Shown here: piece after piece, positions 11,021 to 20,463 of the stretch
Numbering within the stretch: position 1 is the first letter of the stretch
How the letters are laid out: each line of letters begins with the position of its first letter
Assembly: GCA_001969505.1 (NCBI GenBank)
Contig: LSSK01000931.1
Span: forward strand, 1 to 38,626
Direction: 5' to 3'
Origin: Zancudomyces culisetae
Taxonomy: Eukaryota > Kickxellomycota > Harpellomycetes > Harpellales > Legeriomycetaceae
DNA: 38,626 bases
The notes under the pieces: generated by a model
Seen by the model: only the letters and a program-made list of their open reading frames with translations
Told to the model about the DNA's origin: nothing
Database searches by the model: none
Translations under genes and position numbers: made by a program

Positions 11021-12081
11021 TATCCAAATTCCTACACTTATTTATTTTCTTCTATCTCTGTTTTTTATATTTATTTCTTGTTTTTTCTTCAATATATTTG
11101 TTGTACTTTTAAACTTTTTCTGTCCTGTGTTTAAAACCAAAGTGTATTCCAACTAATTTTTTTCGCGCAATTTTTTGAATAATCCGAATCGTAATGTAAA
11201 CATTAAAATTTGTTTATATTTTTCTAAAAAAAATTTTCTGTTATTTAGTGAATTGCCATAAACAAATCCCAGCTCTACTCTCACTCCTTCCTCCCCACCA
11301 CCATGATCAAAATCGCTTTTCTTTGCCATCCCATAAATTACTAAATAATTTATAATAAAAATTAAATTAAATGGATGAAGGAATAATATATTTCCAAAAA
11401 AATAAAAAAAACCCCCAATATCTCTTGTGTTCTTGGAGGCCTTGTCCACAATGAATGTTAGCTGTGACCAGCGAATATTACTGTGGGCAGAGAAGCAAAG
11501 GGACAGATTTATCACAAAACCTTTTTCGCCCCTTAATATAAAAACTTGCTTGGTGATCCTTGGCATACTCAAACTCTCGGCATTCAACTCCTTTTCAATA
11601 ATATTCCAAGTAACAATCCTATGATTTTTAGGTTTTTGAATCACATGGGTAAAACACCACAAGTTATTTGATCTCCAGCAATACCTGTAATATAAATCTG
11701 GATCATACAGATAGAGTTACTAAGCCAACTCGAGTACTTGTTACCATACTACTTTACCTAATCCCCACCCCACCCCCTCCCCCAACTTGTTGAACTTTTT
11801 GCCTATCTTTTTTTTTTCCAACTAAAGGCCAATAATATAATGTACCCACTTGAGCAATTTACACGAAATCCATTACATTTTTTCATCTGCATTGTTCCCT
11901 TGAACCAAAACAATTTTTGCCAGCAAAATGTAAATTCCTTTGTTTAGAACTAAAACCCATGATTTCATGACTATGTATCTTCTTTGAAAACTCCTTATGG
12001 AATAATATATAAAAAAATAATATAAAAGATTAAAAGTTATTTTCTTGACCAAAGCATAAACAAAAAAAAGCAAAAAGTAAC
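11021..12081. other. Intergenic: divergent leader of the large acidic gene, no gene assigned
   Basis: About 1.06 kb between the large minus-strand gene and the tRNA. Most is T-rich on the plus strand, as expected for a 5' leader of a minus-strand gene. The part at about 11425-11625 has higher GC and is open on both strands. On the minus strand it reads MPRITKQVFILRGEKGFVI and beyond, with a pyrimidine-rich stretch ending CCCACAG inside it that could be a 3' splice site. I could not match it to a family or build a complete exon chain, so no gene is called. A pyrimidine-rich C tract lies at 11767-11785. Confidence 0.4.
12062..12076 (-). terminator. RNA polymerase III terminator of the tRNA-Met gene
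   Basis: Directly downstream of the tRNA on the minus strand are a run of five T (plus-strand A at 12072-12076) and a run of eight T (12062-12069). Runs of T in the coding strand are the normal Pol III stop signal. The spacing of a few bases from the tRNA 3' end fits. Confidence 0.75.
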
Positions 12082-12154
12082 TGCTCTGGGTGAGGTTCGA
12101 ACTCACGACCTTGAGATTATGAGACTCACGCTCTACCGACTGAGCCACCAAAGC
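12082..12154 (-). tRNA. tRNA-Met(CAT), elongator type, no intron
   Basis: A 73-nt cloverleaf reads on the minus strand. The acceptor stem is GCTTTGG with CCAGAGC (one T-G wobble) plus discriminator A. The D arm is GCTC-AGTCGGTA-GAGC. The anticodon arm has TGAGT/TCTCA around the loop CTCATAA, which places CAT at the anticodon; the closing pair of that stem is a T-T mismatch. The variable loop is AGGTC and the T arm is GTGAG-TTCGAAC-CTCAC. The A box and B box (GGTTCGAAC-like) are intact. The first acceptor pair is G-C rather than the A-U pair of eukaryotic initiators, and the T loop is a normal TTCGAAC, so this should be the elongator species. A T-run terminator follows. Confidence 0.95.
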
Positions 12155-12449
12155 AATTTTTTTGAATTTTTTGGATAAAACTAAAATATCAGATTCAAAC
12201 TGAATAAGCAGTTGAGATTTACGGTTAATCTTTTGACTTTGAAGATCTCTGATTCACCCTTTTGTCCATAGGAATAATTGTTTATTGCCCTTGGTTTTAT
12301 TGTATTATAAAAAATTAGAGTATAAATAAGCATTCTTTACGTAATTTTAATTTGGAACTTCGCATGTTTCAAATATATCCAAATACAAGCACTAAAATAT
12401 CTTTATATACGAAATGATAAAACTAACCAATGAGGTATCATTCTTGTTT

Positions 12450-13040
12450 TTACTGGAATTTTATTGATTCTGTTCTCTGCTGATTGAATGAATCCACAAT
12501 TCATCCACTTACTTAACCATCTCGCACTCTTGAGATTGAAAGATATTGGGGCATCATTGTAGATGAAAATCAACCATGTTTTCAACTGATGTCGTTAATT
12601 TGATCATCACAGTTTATTAAACAGTCTTATTTACCTCACATGTTTTATAATTTATATTTTGTTAAACTATATTGCCAAGAAACAATATATAACCAGTTGG
12701 ATTTTCACCAGATACATGGTTCAAAAAATACGACACTATTATATAAATCTTAAGATATACTAGCTTGATCAGTTTATAAAGAAAATTATTGACAGAATTC
12801 CGGTTATCCGCGTTTCAAAATAATTAGTTTTGTGCATCTTTTTTGCTTACAGGTTTTATTTTGATGTCAAGGTATTATAATATGCTGAATAACATAGCAA
12901 TTCTATTAAACATTTCTTGTAATGACAAAAATGGCCAAGGTATCTTTGTAAATGTTTTTTTATAAAATTGTATTTTAGCATAATTGATTACATTAATATG
13001 ATATTGTTGTTTATGGCTTTACTGGGATATTTCAAACCGT
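12450..13040 (+). repeat. Direct repeat copy 1: gene-less, decayed unit
   Basis: Four blocks line up in order with copy 2. They are 12457-12600; the 29-mer at 12702-12730, which matches 14311-14339 at 28 of 29 positions; 12861-12924, which matches 14918-14983 with the shared core ATTCTATTAAACATTTCTTG; and about 12970-13040. A TATATAA at 12686 sits where copy 2 has TATAAA at 14295. Between the 29-mer and the third block copy 1 has about 130 bp, whereas copy 2 has about 580 bp including a 447-bp gene. The simplest reading is a segmental duplication followed by loss of the gene in copy 1. Confidence 0.7.
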
Positions 13041-13610
13041 TAAATTAGTTTTTTGAAAGTAAGAACGAATGACAGACCGGCTGTATGTATATTCCATCTA
13101 CATTTCTTTTCGAGAATATTCATTCAGGTCATTGTATGGCGTTTAATTTGAAAACTCACTACCAATAAAATGAAGGGGATATTTTATCGCAAGTAATTAT
13201 CAGTCAATCTATCATACTTTTTTGGCATTTTCTTACATACATAGAGTACTACAGTAAGCACGCAGTACAACCGTAGTACTCCACCTATGAATTTATTAGC
13301 TCTTGTAATAGCGATTATAGGATAAATAATTGGAATTCGAGATTGAAACTCCAGTATATTCAGCTCGGCTCCTGATTATGAACCATATGTAGTAAAAAAG
13401 ATGTTTTATTACTAAAAATGTCAATTTTAATTATAAAGTATATACTCCTATTCCAAAAACAAGCGAAATTACTACTAACTATAAGCTGGGTTTAGTCTTC
13501 TATTACACTTATTCTCCAGTTTCTGATGTTCTCTGTCTTTCCTTTTTATTTTTTTCAACTGGTTACTGAATGACAAAAATAAAATTAAACCAAAATCCAT
13601 TTCTTCAGGT

Positions 13611-13735
13611 TATTTTGCTCTTTGTACAATAACGTAATTAACTATTTTGCTCTTTGTGCTAAGATGATATTAATTATTGGGGCTCTTTGTGCTTAGACGA
13701 TGATTGATTTACAAGTCATTATAGTTGTTCTTTGT
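13611..13735 (+). repeat. Degenerate tandem repeat built on GCTCTTTGT
   Basis: The core GCTCTTTG recurs at 13617, 13649 and 13682, with a weaker GTTCTTTG at 13727. The first two units begin TATTTTGCTCTTTGT and repeat at 32 bp, the third follows at 33 bp and the fourth at 45 bp. Units also share a partly conserved TTAATTA segment. It is non-coding and of unknown role; it may simply be a decaying minisatellite. Confidence 0.6.
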
Positions 13736-14294
13736 AATTAATTTGGATAATAATCATTATCATTTCTGGGCCAATCAGATCCGTGATGAAATTCGACAAA
13801 TTGGGGTCGCAAAAGTTCTTTTATTGCACAAGTAGTCCCTTTTTGAGCAGGTATGTTTTGGAGGAGGGTGGGTAAGATCGCGCGTGTTCTTTCTCTTTAT
13901 ACAATTACCTGTGACTGTCATTTACATCCTACCAAACTTTGATTACGCTTTGTAGAAGTTAGAACTAAATGCTTAAACACTTTATACAAAAACACTGAAG
14001 ATTCATGATTCATTTTTTGCAATAGATTTTTATTGGTTTTAGGCTCCACTGGTTGATTGTATCACAACACAGTTCCAGTTATTTAATCATCTTCACTTTC
14101 GGGAATGAAGGATATTTGGGTATTGCAGTGTTTGAAAATCAATTCAGCTTTAACCTGGCGCGGTTCATTTGATTTCAAAACTAGGAAGCAGTTTTATTTA
14201 CTTCAGACGATTTATTACCTACTCTATTTTGGTAGTACATGTGTTTATTTGTATATTTTATTTATTTTTAAATGATCATCATACAGAGAAATAG

Positions 14295-14300
14295 TATAAA
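14295..14300 (+). promoter_or_regulatory. TATA box candidate for the four-helix membrane protein gene
   Basis: TATAAA lies about 150 bp upstream of the ATG, inside the block shared by the two direct repeat copies. Copy 1 has TATATAA at the equivalent place. This is a motif match only, with no transcript evidence. Confidence 0.4.
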
Positions 14301-14450
14301 ACGAATTTGTTTTTCACCTGATACATGGTTCAAAAAATAAAACTCACTTTATTTACTTTTGATACAATAAAATCTAATAACAATCAACACAGAAAAAGTA
14401 AACAGTAGGAGTTATTCTATTATACTAAAGCGTAAACATATACATCAACT

Positions 14451-14897
14451 ATGGCGATACAATTCTATATATTGACACATAATAATGATATTGTGGATAG
14501 CAACAAAGACGAAAAAGTAGGCTTATGGACAAGGAAATCTATTGGATTTATTTTCGACATTTTTGTGGACTGTAGTTTATTTGTCAGCGCCTTAGTATTA
14601 CTTGCGATAAAAAACTATTTGGGGTTTCAAATCATACACACAGCTGCAATTTTATTATGGATGAGTTATTTTTTTAGCAGTGGTACTTTTTCACATAGCA
14701 ATATTGTATATCCATTCATGCTAATTACAATTTTAAAGCTGGTGAGATTAGTCTTGATGGCAGTAGATGACTATGATATACGTACCACGGCATTAGTTTT
14801 GTTTTTTGTCGAGCATTTTATATTATTTTTGACTGTACTAGTCAAAAAATCATTGAAAATCTCGCTACATTTGAATACAAGTAAAAAACAAAAGTAG
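14451..14897 (+). CDS. Orphan four-helix integral membrane protein
   Basis: A frame of 148 residues, no family recognised. The N-terminal 25 residues are polar, then four hydrophobic helices follow at about 31-53, 60-80, 85-105 and 113-135, and the tail is Lys-rich (TSKKQK). There is no signal peptide and no obvious catalytic motif. The start is the first ATG, about 150 bp after a TATAAA. The gene sits inside a duplicated segment whose other copy (12450-13040) has lost the coding part, so it probably belongs to a small lineage-specific family with copy-number turnover. Composition is AT-rich like its surroundings. It is a real gene on balance because of its length in AT-rich DNA, its regular helix spacing and its conserved flanks, but expression is not shown. 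Confidence 0.6.
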   Translation: MAIQFYILTHNNDIVDSNKDEKVGLWTRKSIGFIFDIFVDCSLFVSALVLLAIKNYLGFQIIHTAAILLWMSYFFSSGTFSHSNIVYPFMLITILKLVRLVLMAVDDYDIRTTALVLFFVEHFILFLTVLVKKSLKISLHLNTSKKQK

Positions 14898-16389
14898 TCA
14901 TTTCGATTAACTGAGTTTTGATGTTTTAAGATACTACAATAAACTGAATAACTTTGTGATTCTATTAAACATTTCTTGTAGTGGTATAATGGTTAAACTG
15001 GCTTTTTATAATTTATTTGGTACAGCGTTGTATATTTTATGTAGTATATTTTATTGATATGATACTGCATTTGTAATTTTTTGGTTTATTTCAACCCACA
15101 ATAAAGAGAGCCCTTTAAACGTTGGTAATTGTGTAAATGCGATACACGAGCAAATGTATTGACAAGGCACCCCATCTATACCTGATTATTTCTTTAACTT
15201 TTTTCAAATTTACTGACAAATTAAATAGCTTTTTGGCTCAAATATGTCCTTATAAATAGGACCCCTGTTTTTATACTTTTTTCGACAATAAATGTGAATA
15301 ATGAAAAAAGAAAATGAGTACAGAACCGCTGGTAGACAAATACTTTTTATCGGTTCAGATAGTTCAACATATGAATTGTACAAATACAGTTGCGTTTAAC
15401 TGTGTACCAAATCTGATCAATCCAGCTTTAACTGTTTAAAAATATTTTTAGTTTAGCTATGCTAATTACTTCCAGGCAGGCTTTTGGGGTTGGAAGTATG
15501 GTAGGTTGAAATCCGGTTTAAAGTGATTTATAGTTTGATACACACTTTAAAGAGGTTTTATTATATATTATTTATTCTTTTGAAAGCCGGGACATTTCTC
15601 TCTTGTGGCTGTTTATAAACATTAACCAACATAATCAAGTTTGTTGTAATGAAAAATGAGGAGAAAAGTTTATTCCAGTTATGGCATCATAGAACTATTT
15701 TAATACTCCAATTCAATTGCAAATCTCATTGGATATGTATCGAAATGTATATTATTATTATTATGTCAATTCTTCCAGAGCAAAACATTAGAACTGCTTT
15801 AATAATCTGCAATTTCTGGAATGTTGAAATAGGCGAAACCTACTCCATAGTATTCATAAGATCAAAAAAAAAATTTTCTTTTCTAGAACTGGGTATAGTG
15901 CTAGAGAACTAGTTCAGGGGAATGGTCCAACTAATTAGATGGTTAAAAAAAGAATATTGCTCGAAATGCAATCTATATCCCCACCATTAGCTTGTTGACA
16001 TGATTCTGGTTGCAAATCGTAATAAAAAAGTAATATCAAGCATTCTAGTATGCCAAATGTTGACCCAGCACCCCACTCCCTTTCTCAAAAATTGCTTTAT
16101 TTTATATATTTTGTAAGGCATAAATGTAAAACAAAAAGTGTTATATAACCAAACACATTTTTTTCGGCACACTTTTTCTACTATTTCACTTAACGTTTAG
16201 AGATACTCTATCTCAGTCGTATTATATTCAACTAAAATATATCTCAAAGTATCGACTCCAAGGTATTATCACAAAAGAATTATATTATTAACACTTACAC
16301 TTCAAACTAGATAACAGCGTCATACCTATCGACCAGCGAAAAAAGAACCATTCCTACATACAACACCGTAAAACCATATCTATCTCAAA
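14898..16389. other. Intergenic 1.5 kb, no gene assigned
   Basis: The first 190 bp are the downstream arm of direct repeat copy 2. An ATG-started frame of 87 codons at 15649-15912 (MKNEEKSLFQLWHHR...) has a mildly hydrophobic middle and a TATATATTA about 90 bp upstream. It has no recognisable family and AT-driven composition, so I leave it uncalled. 16180-16389 is the leader of the Pmp3 gene and is A-rich before the ATG. Confidence 0.4.
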
Positions 16390-16596
16390 ATGGCAACAAG
16401 TAAACTAAGCCAAGGTATTCTAGTCTTGATAGCGCTCTTCATTCCTCCCCTTGCGGTATTTTTGGAAACTGGACTCACATGTCCATTTTGGGTGAACCTT
16501 TTGCTAACGATCTTCTTTTTTATCCCTGGTGTACTCCACGCTATATACGTCATTTTAACTAGGACTCCGCCCGCAGATAGTTCTTCTATGGTCTAA
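16390..16596 (+). CDS. PMP3: Pmp3/UPF0057 family plasma-membrane proteolipid
   Basis: A 68-residue hydrophobic protein with the full Pmp3 (UPF0057, plant RCI2) pattern: a first helix at about 8-26 with IPPLAVFLETG, a short loop with Cys (GLTCPFWVN), and a second helix at about 33-58 with LLLTIFFFIPGVLHAIYVIL. The short polar tail RTPPADSSSMV is slightly longer than in yeast Pmp3 (55 residues). Family members lie in the plasma membrane and affect membrane potential and cation tolerance; many are induced by salt or cold. That is knowledge of the family, not shown here. The ATG context (CAAAATGGC) is good. It is flanked by gene-poor DNA on both sides and is not in any gene cluster. Confidence 0.95.
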   Translation: MATSKLSQGILVLIALFIPPLAVFLETGLTCPFWVNLLLTIFFFIPGVLHAIYVILTRTPPADSSSMV

Positions 16597-18104
16597 ACTT
16601 CAAGTATGTTTTTACTTGTATAATTAGAGTAGAGTTTTTGACCCTTAATTCTTTTTTATTAATAAATAGAATATCACCCCTCCCTCTCCGAATAACTGGT
16701 ATAAATTTTTATCTTTGCTTCAAGTGACAGCGTTATTTGAATCAAATTGTAATACCATTTAAAATGTGAAAAGTTATGAATTGTGTTGCAAAAAATATAC
16801 ACCATTATCTTTTTGGTTTTTCTTTCAGCATTTATCAACAGGTTATGATTTTATAGCTGTTTAGCCGCAATAATTATTACTACATCACTTAATTTGGTCT
16901 TAATTATGCGTGATAATGTTTACAGTTACAAATATACTACCCTTCAATCTCTTCCCATTCCTTTATTTTTTTTTAGATGAGAGAGTTACTAAATATTCCT
17001 TTAATAATGACAAATTTGTTAATGCATGTGTCTTGCAAGAACGCGTTATTTAAATCACGAAATATCAGCGATAATTACATTATAAACATTCACGGTTACT
17101 TCGATATAAAGACGGAGAAGAGGTACCAAGTATAACAAGCACCCAACAGCATCACTGTCAATGGGAATTTTCATCCTGTTTCTCTGGTCTTTGCTCAAAG
17201 AAAAGTAATTGATCGCATCTGTCAAAGCTAATAACCCACTTGACCAGACATGCGGAGGGTAGGAATAGGTTGTCCGCACAAAAGCGAGCATACATAAATA
17301 CGTAATGAAAAGCGAGTGATGCTCCTAATACACCTCATTCTATGTGCTCGTTTTCCAATTACAATCGTGTGTTCTATTCGAGTGTAAACAAATATGTACT
17401 TATCCTCTTTTGATTTGTAAAGTGATCAATTCATTGCAAATATGTTACACTTTCACACCTATTATTGGAAGCTAGTTATTATTATTATTATTATTTTTTG
17501 CGCCACCTGGTTGTGGACCATTTCTACATCTATTTGCGATTTACTCGGGGGCTATAAATTGCAAATTTATGATGTTGAGGCTTTGATGCTGGCGCTGTAC
17601 TAATTGCTTAATGGTTGATGAGAAAATGAAATGCATTAAAGTAAAATACTAAGTCAGGCCAATCAAACATAGTATTTTTTAATTTCCACTCGCAAATATT
17701 TATATTTACCAAATAGTTTGCAATACTGAAACTACAGGAATCCAAAAAATATATATAAATTCAGCAGGTGTATGATTGGCAGAATACACAAACAGTGTAA
17801 GTCCGGGAAATAAAAGTGATGCTGCAGCATAATAATTTATGCCACTTCCAATGAACTACAAGGAAGGGAGGTCCTTTTTTTTTGTATCGATTCCATGTTC
17901 TATTGAAATCAATTATTTTGTCAATAATAAGTGCTGAAAGCGGAATCTTCTACATTAGTTCTTTCTAAAGTTTATTACCACTTTGACTTTATTAAATACC
18001 TTTGAACTTAAATATAAGTATATATTGAAAATTTTAATAACCGAAATACCAAATATACAGTACTTTACTATCAAAAAAAATTCGACTTCTGCGTATAGAG
18101 GGAC

Positions 18105-18144
18105 AAAAAGGTATTTAAACGGGGTATACACTTAATACCTTTTT
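18105..18144. repeat. Perfect 11-bp inverted repeat with 18-nt loop
   Basis: AAAAAGGTATT at 18105-18115 is the exact reverse complement of AATACCTTTTT at 18134-18144. The loop contains ACGGGGTATACAC. Transcribed on the plus strand it would end in a T9 run, so it could be a transcript end or just an AT-rich hairpin. There is no adjacent gene. Confidence 0.5.
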
Positions 18145-19215
18145 TTTTCATTTGGCGTGCTGAATGTTTTATAGAAAGACGTGCGGAGCTCCTTTATATT
18201 ATTGTTGTTTTTAGTAGGTTACTCTGAGAAAGATATCAAATTCTAACACTCGTTTTATTTTATTATTTTAGCACAATTCGTCAACAAACGCTAGAATAAA
18301 TAAGGAAGGACAGGGGAACCCTTGACACCAACATCACAGGTAGGATTTTTACTATGCTAGTTAGAATATCTTTTTATTATCTTTTAAATGGAAAGAGGGG
18401 AATACACTATTCGATTTGAAGTGCCCGAGGCTGAATAGAGGTGAACAAGAATCATCACTCTTGCAGTTTTGATGGTTATTTTTTTCATAATCCATTACCA
18501 TACAACTTGTGCTGCGACAGCTATCCATATTTTCTCACTGTACCACTTTTGTGTTAACGGCTCTGTACCTCGAGCTTATATGTCAAAATTAAAGCCAGGC
18601 TGAGTTATGGCCCTGGGGAAGTGTAGTGTCGAAGTATAGCGAAAGCGAATATTGAGAATGGTCATTTACCAAGCTACACTCCACCAATACACATTTTTAT
18701 TATCAGGAGGAGTCTGGCTAAGAAAAGCTAGCGCGGTTGATTTACGCAGCATTTGTAAAAAATTAAGGCAATTAAAACTTTTCCAGATGGAACTTTGGCT
18801 GCAGTTTTACAACTTCGACCGAATAATTCCTGGTGATTTGTTGCTCTTGCGAATAAAAACGGCGAAATACCTGCTTTTAATACTTTTTTTTTTCCCAAAA
18901 AAGATCGAGAGATGACTAAACTACAAGCAAATACTTTCACAATTCTTGATTCTGCAGTTTTAATTTGACCACGATTATTAAGTGAAATCTATACCAGAAC
19001 TGCACTTTTGTCGATTGCAGGGACAAATGGGATAAAAAAAAATTATCCATGATGAATATAAAACCATTTTTACACCTTTGGCACCTGTTTGGTTGTTTGA
19101 AGTGATGAAAAAAATAAAGAAAATTGCAAACCTGCCGAATTTCCAATTTTGGCAACTAAAATGGGGGAAGATTCTTGGTTTTTTAGCCAAAACAGGAGAA
19201 TATTTGTGTGTGTAG

Positions 19216-19268
19216 AGGGGGAGGGGACGGGAAATAATCGATCAGACTTTTTATTGTTATTAAAGGGG
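19216..19268 (+). promoter_or_regulatory. Cluster of three AGGGG (STRE-like) motifs upstream of the PKA regulatory subunit
   Basis: AGGGG occurs at 19216-19220, 19222-19226 and 19264-19268, within 235 bp of the start codon. In yeast this pentamer is the stress response element bound by Msn2/4, factors that PKA keeps inactive. A match here would suggest feedback on the PKA regulatory gene. Whether this fungus uses the same element is not known, and five-base motifs are common. Confidence 0.3.
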
Positions 19269-19446
19269 TTCGTTTTATATTTAACTGTTTAAAGCATTGG
19301 CGTCCTGTGCAAAATATCAAATAGTTAGTTTTATATCATACAATATAGGAAACGACCATATAGGATAAAAAGATAAAGGATTAAAAGCACGAATACCACA
19401 GACCAAAACAAGTAAATAAATCAAAAGATCAAAAAAAAAAGCAAGA

Positions 19447-20463
19447 ATGGCAGCCCTTGAACAAGGAGAAAAGAAGCTGGATGGCTTTACAAACCCATTT
19501 GGTGGAGCTGGCGGCAATGGAGGCGATCAGGGAAAACTTTTTAGTTCTAACTCGCTGATTCCACCCAACAAACTTGCCGAATTCGGAGGGAGACGATTTA
19601 GTGTTTCTTCAGAGTCAATGAACCCAGAGACCATGGGCAAATTTGAAAAAAAGGTTATTCCAAAGTCCGACCAACAAATGGAAAGAATTAAAAAAGCCTT
19701 GGAAAACAACTTTCTCTTTAGTCATCTGGACGAGGAGGCGTATAAAGACGTGATTGATGCAATGGAGGAAAAGAAAATAACCGCTGGCACAGAGGTAATA
19801 AAGCAGGGGGCCGAGGGTGATTTCTTTTATGTGGTAGAACAGGGATCATTTGAAATAACAAAGCTCAAGGAAGGGGCAAAAGAGCCTGTGGTTGTCCTTA
19901 CTCTTTGCGATCAGGGAAGTTTTGGTGAGTTGGCTTTAATGTATAATTCACCTAGAGCTGCAACCGTCACGGCCACAACCGACGCCACCTTGTGGGCACT
20001 TGACCGCGTCACATTTAGAAGACTGCTTATGGAGCGCACCTCAGGCAAGCGCAAGCTGTACGAATCATTCCTTGAAGAGATTCCTCTCCTCAAGGGTCTT
20101 GAGCTTTACCAGAGACAAAAGATTGCCGATTCTTTAGAGTCCAAGACATACGATGATGGTGAGGTTGTAATAAGACAAGGGGATGTGGGCGATTGTTTTT
20201 ATCTGGTTGAAGATGGAAGCGCCAAGGTGTTGAAGAGACCTACTGACAGTTCTGGTAATCCATCAGGTGATTCCAAGCAAGTTGGTATCCTGAAAAAGGG
20301 CGACTATTTTGGCGAACTTGCTTTGATAACTAACGAGCCCCGTCAAGCCACCATTGTTTCGGATGGAAAGTTGAAGGTTGCGTACATGAGCAGAGCCGCA
20401 TTTAACAGACTTTTGGGTCCTTTGGTTTCCCACTTCAAAAAGTACTCTGAACAATACAAATAA
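19447..20463 (+). CDS. BCY1: cAMP-dependent protein kinase regulatory subunit, no N-terminal dimerisation domain visible
   Basis: 338 residues. The inhibitor segment is RRFSV at 49-53, with Ser52 as a type II-like phosphorylatable pseudosubstrate site. Two tandem cyclic-nucleotide-binding domains follow. Phosphate-binding cassette A begins at Phe159 (FGELALMYNSPRAATV) and cassette B at Phe288 (FGELALITNEPRQATI). Both keep the Glu and the Arg that hold cAMP. The protein would bind and silence the PKA catalytic subunit until cAMP rises. Usual fungal Bcy1 proteins are about 400-450 residues and begin with a dimerisation/docking helix pair; here the frame upstream of the ATG hits a stop (TAA) 36 bp away and only 48 residues precede RRFS. 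Either that domain is lost or it lies in an upstream exon I could not find. Confidence 0.95.
   Translation: MAALEQGEKKLDGFTNPFGGAGGNGGDQGKLFSSNSLIPPNKLAEFGGRRFSVSSESMNPETMGKFEKKVIPKSDQQMERIKKALENNFLFSHLDEEAYKDVIDAMEEKKITAGTEVIKQGAEGDFFYVVEQGSFEITKLKEGAKEPVVVLTLCDQGSFGELALMYNSPRAATVTATTDATLWALDRVTFRRLLMERTSGKRKLYESFLEEIPLLKGLELYQRQKIADSLESKTYDDGEVVIRQGDVGDCFYLVEDGSAKVLKRPTDSSGNPSGDSKQVGILKKGDYFGELALITNEPRQATIVSDGKLKVAYMSRAAFNRLLGPLVSHFKKYSEQYK

Larger units (their letters stand above)
12155..14450. other. Intergenic 2.3 kb with a decayed copy of the downstream gene unit
   Basis: No intact gene was recognised. About 12450-13040 is a diverged copy of the flanks of the membrane-protein gene at 14451-14897, with the coding part missing (see the two repeat entries). 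A degenerate 32-33 bp tandem repeat lies at 13611-13735. A minus-strand frame without ATG at about 12403-12591 and its counterpart at about 14085-14190 share a similar peptide (LIF......ISF). Both end or begin in stops, so they look like conserved DNA or relics rather than exons. The rest (13040-13600, 13740-14020) is AT-rich and shows nothing further. Confidence 0.5.
14020..15090 (+). repeat. Direct repeat copy 2: unit that retains the membrane-protein gene
   Basis: This is the partner of the unit at 12450-13040. Upstream matching blocks lie at 14027-14170 and 14311-14339 and downstream ones at 14918-14983 and about 15000-15090, all in the same order and orientation. The matching downstream block starts only about 20 bp after the stop codon of the 148-residue gene, and the upstream 29-mer lies about 110 bp before its start, so the duplicated unit plausibly was promoter, gene and terminator together. 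Confidence 0.65.
16597..19446. other. Intergenic 2.85 kb, no gene assigned
   Basis: The longest gene-free stretch. A minus-strand frame at 17055-17291 (MLAFVRTTYSYPPHVWSSG...) has codon-like base use but no family and no exon partner. A perfect 11-bp inverted repeat lies at 18105-18144. 18400-18660 is locally GC-richer. At 18652-18940 both strands are open (about 70-87 codons each), with no recognisable product. The last 250 bp contain three AGGGG motifs and form the leader of the PKA regulatory subunit gene. I looked here for an exon encoding the missing dimerisation/docking helix pair of that protein and did not find one. Confidence 0.4.

Noticed and set aside
12403-12591. Minus-strand frame sharing LIF...ISF with the duplicated copy near 14100
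   Set aside because: No ATG start and different C-terminal ends in the two copies; probably reflects DNA-level duplication rather than a gene.
15649-15912. Plus-strand 87-codon frame MKNEEKSLFQLW
   Set aside because: AT-driven composition, no homology seen and no relation to the neighbouring four-helix gene.
17055-17291. Minus-strand frame of 78 codons starting MLAFVRTTYSYPP
   Set aside because: Codon texture is plausible but no family, no upstream promoter and no exon partner could be found.
18652-18940. Open frames on both strands, one containing LWLQFYNFD, checked as a docking exon for the PKA regulatory subunit
   Set aside because: Lacks the spaced hydrophobic pattern of a dimerisation/docking helix pair, and no acceptor joins it in frame to the PKA regulatory gene.
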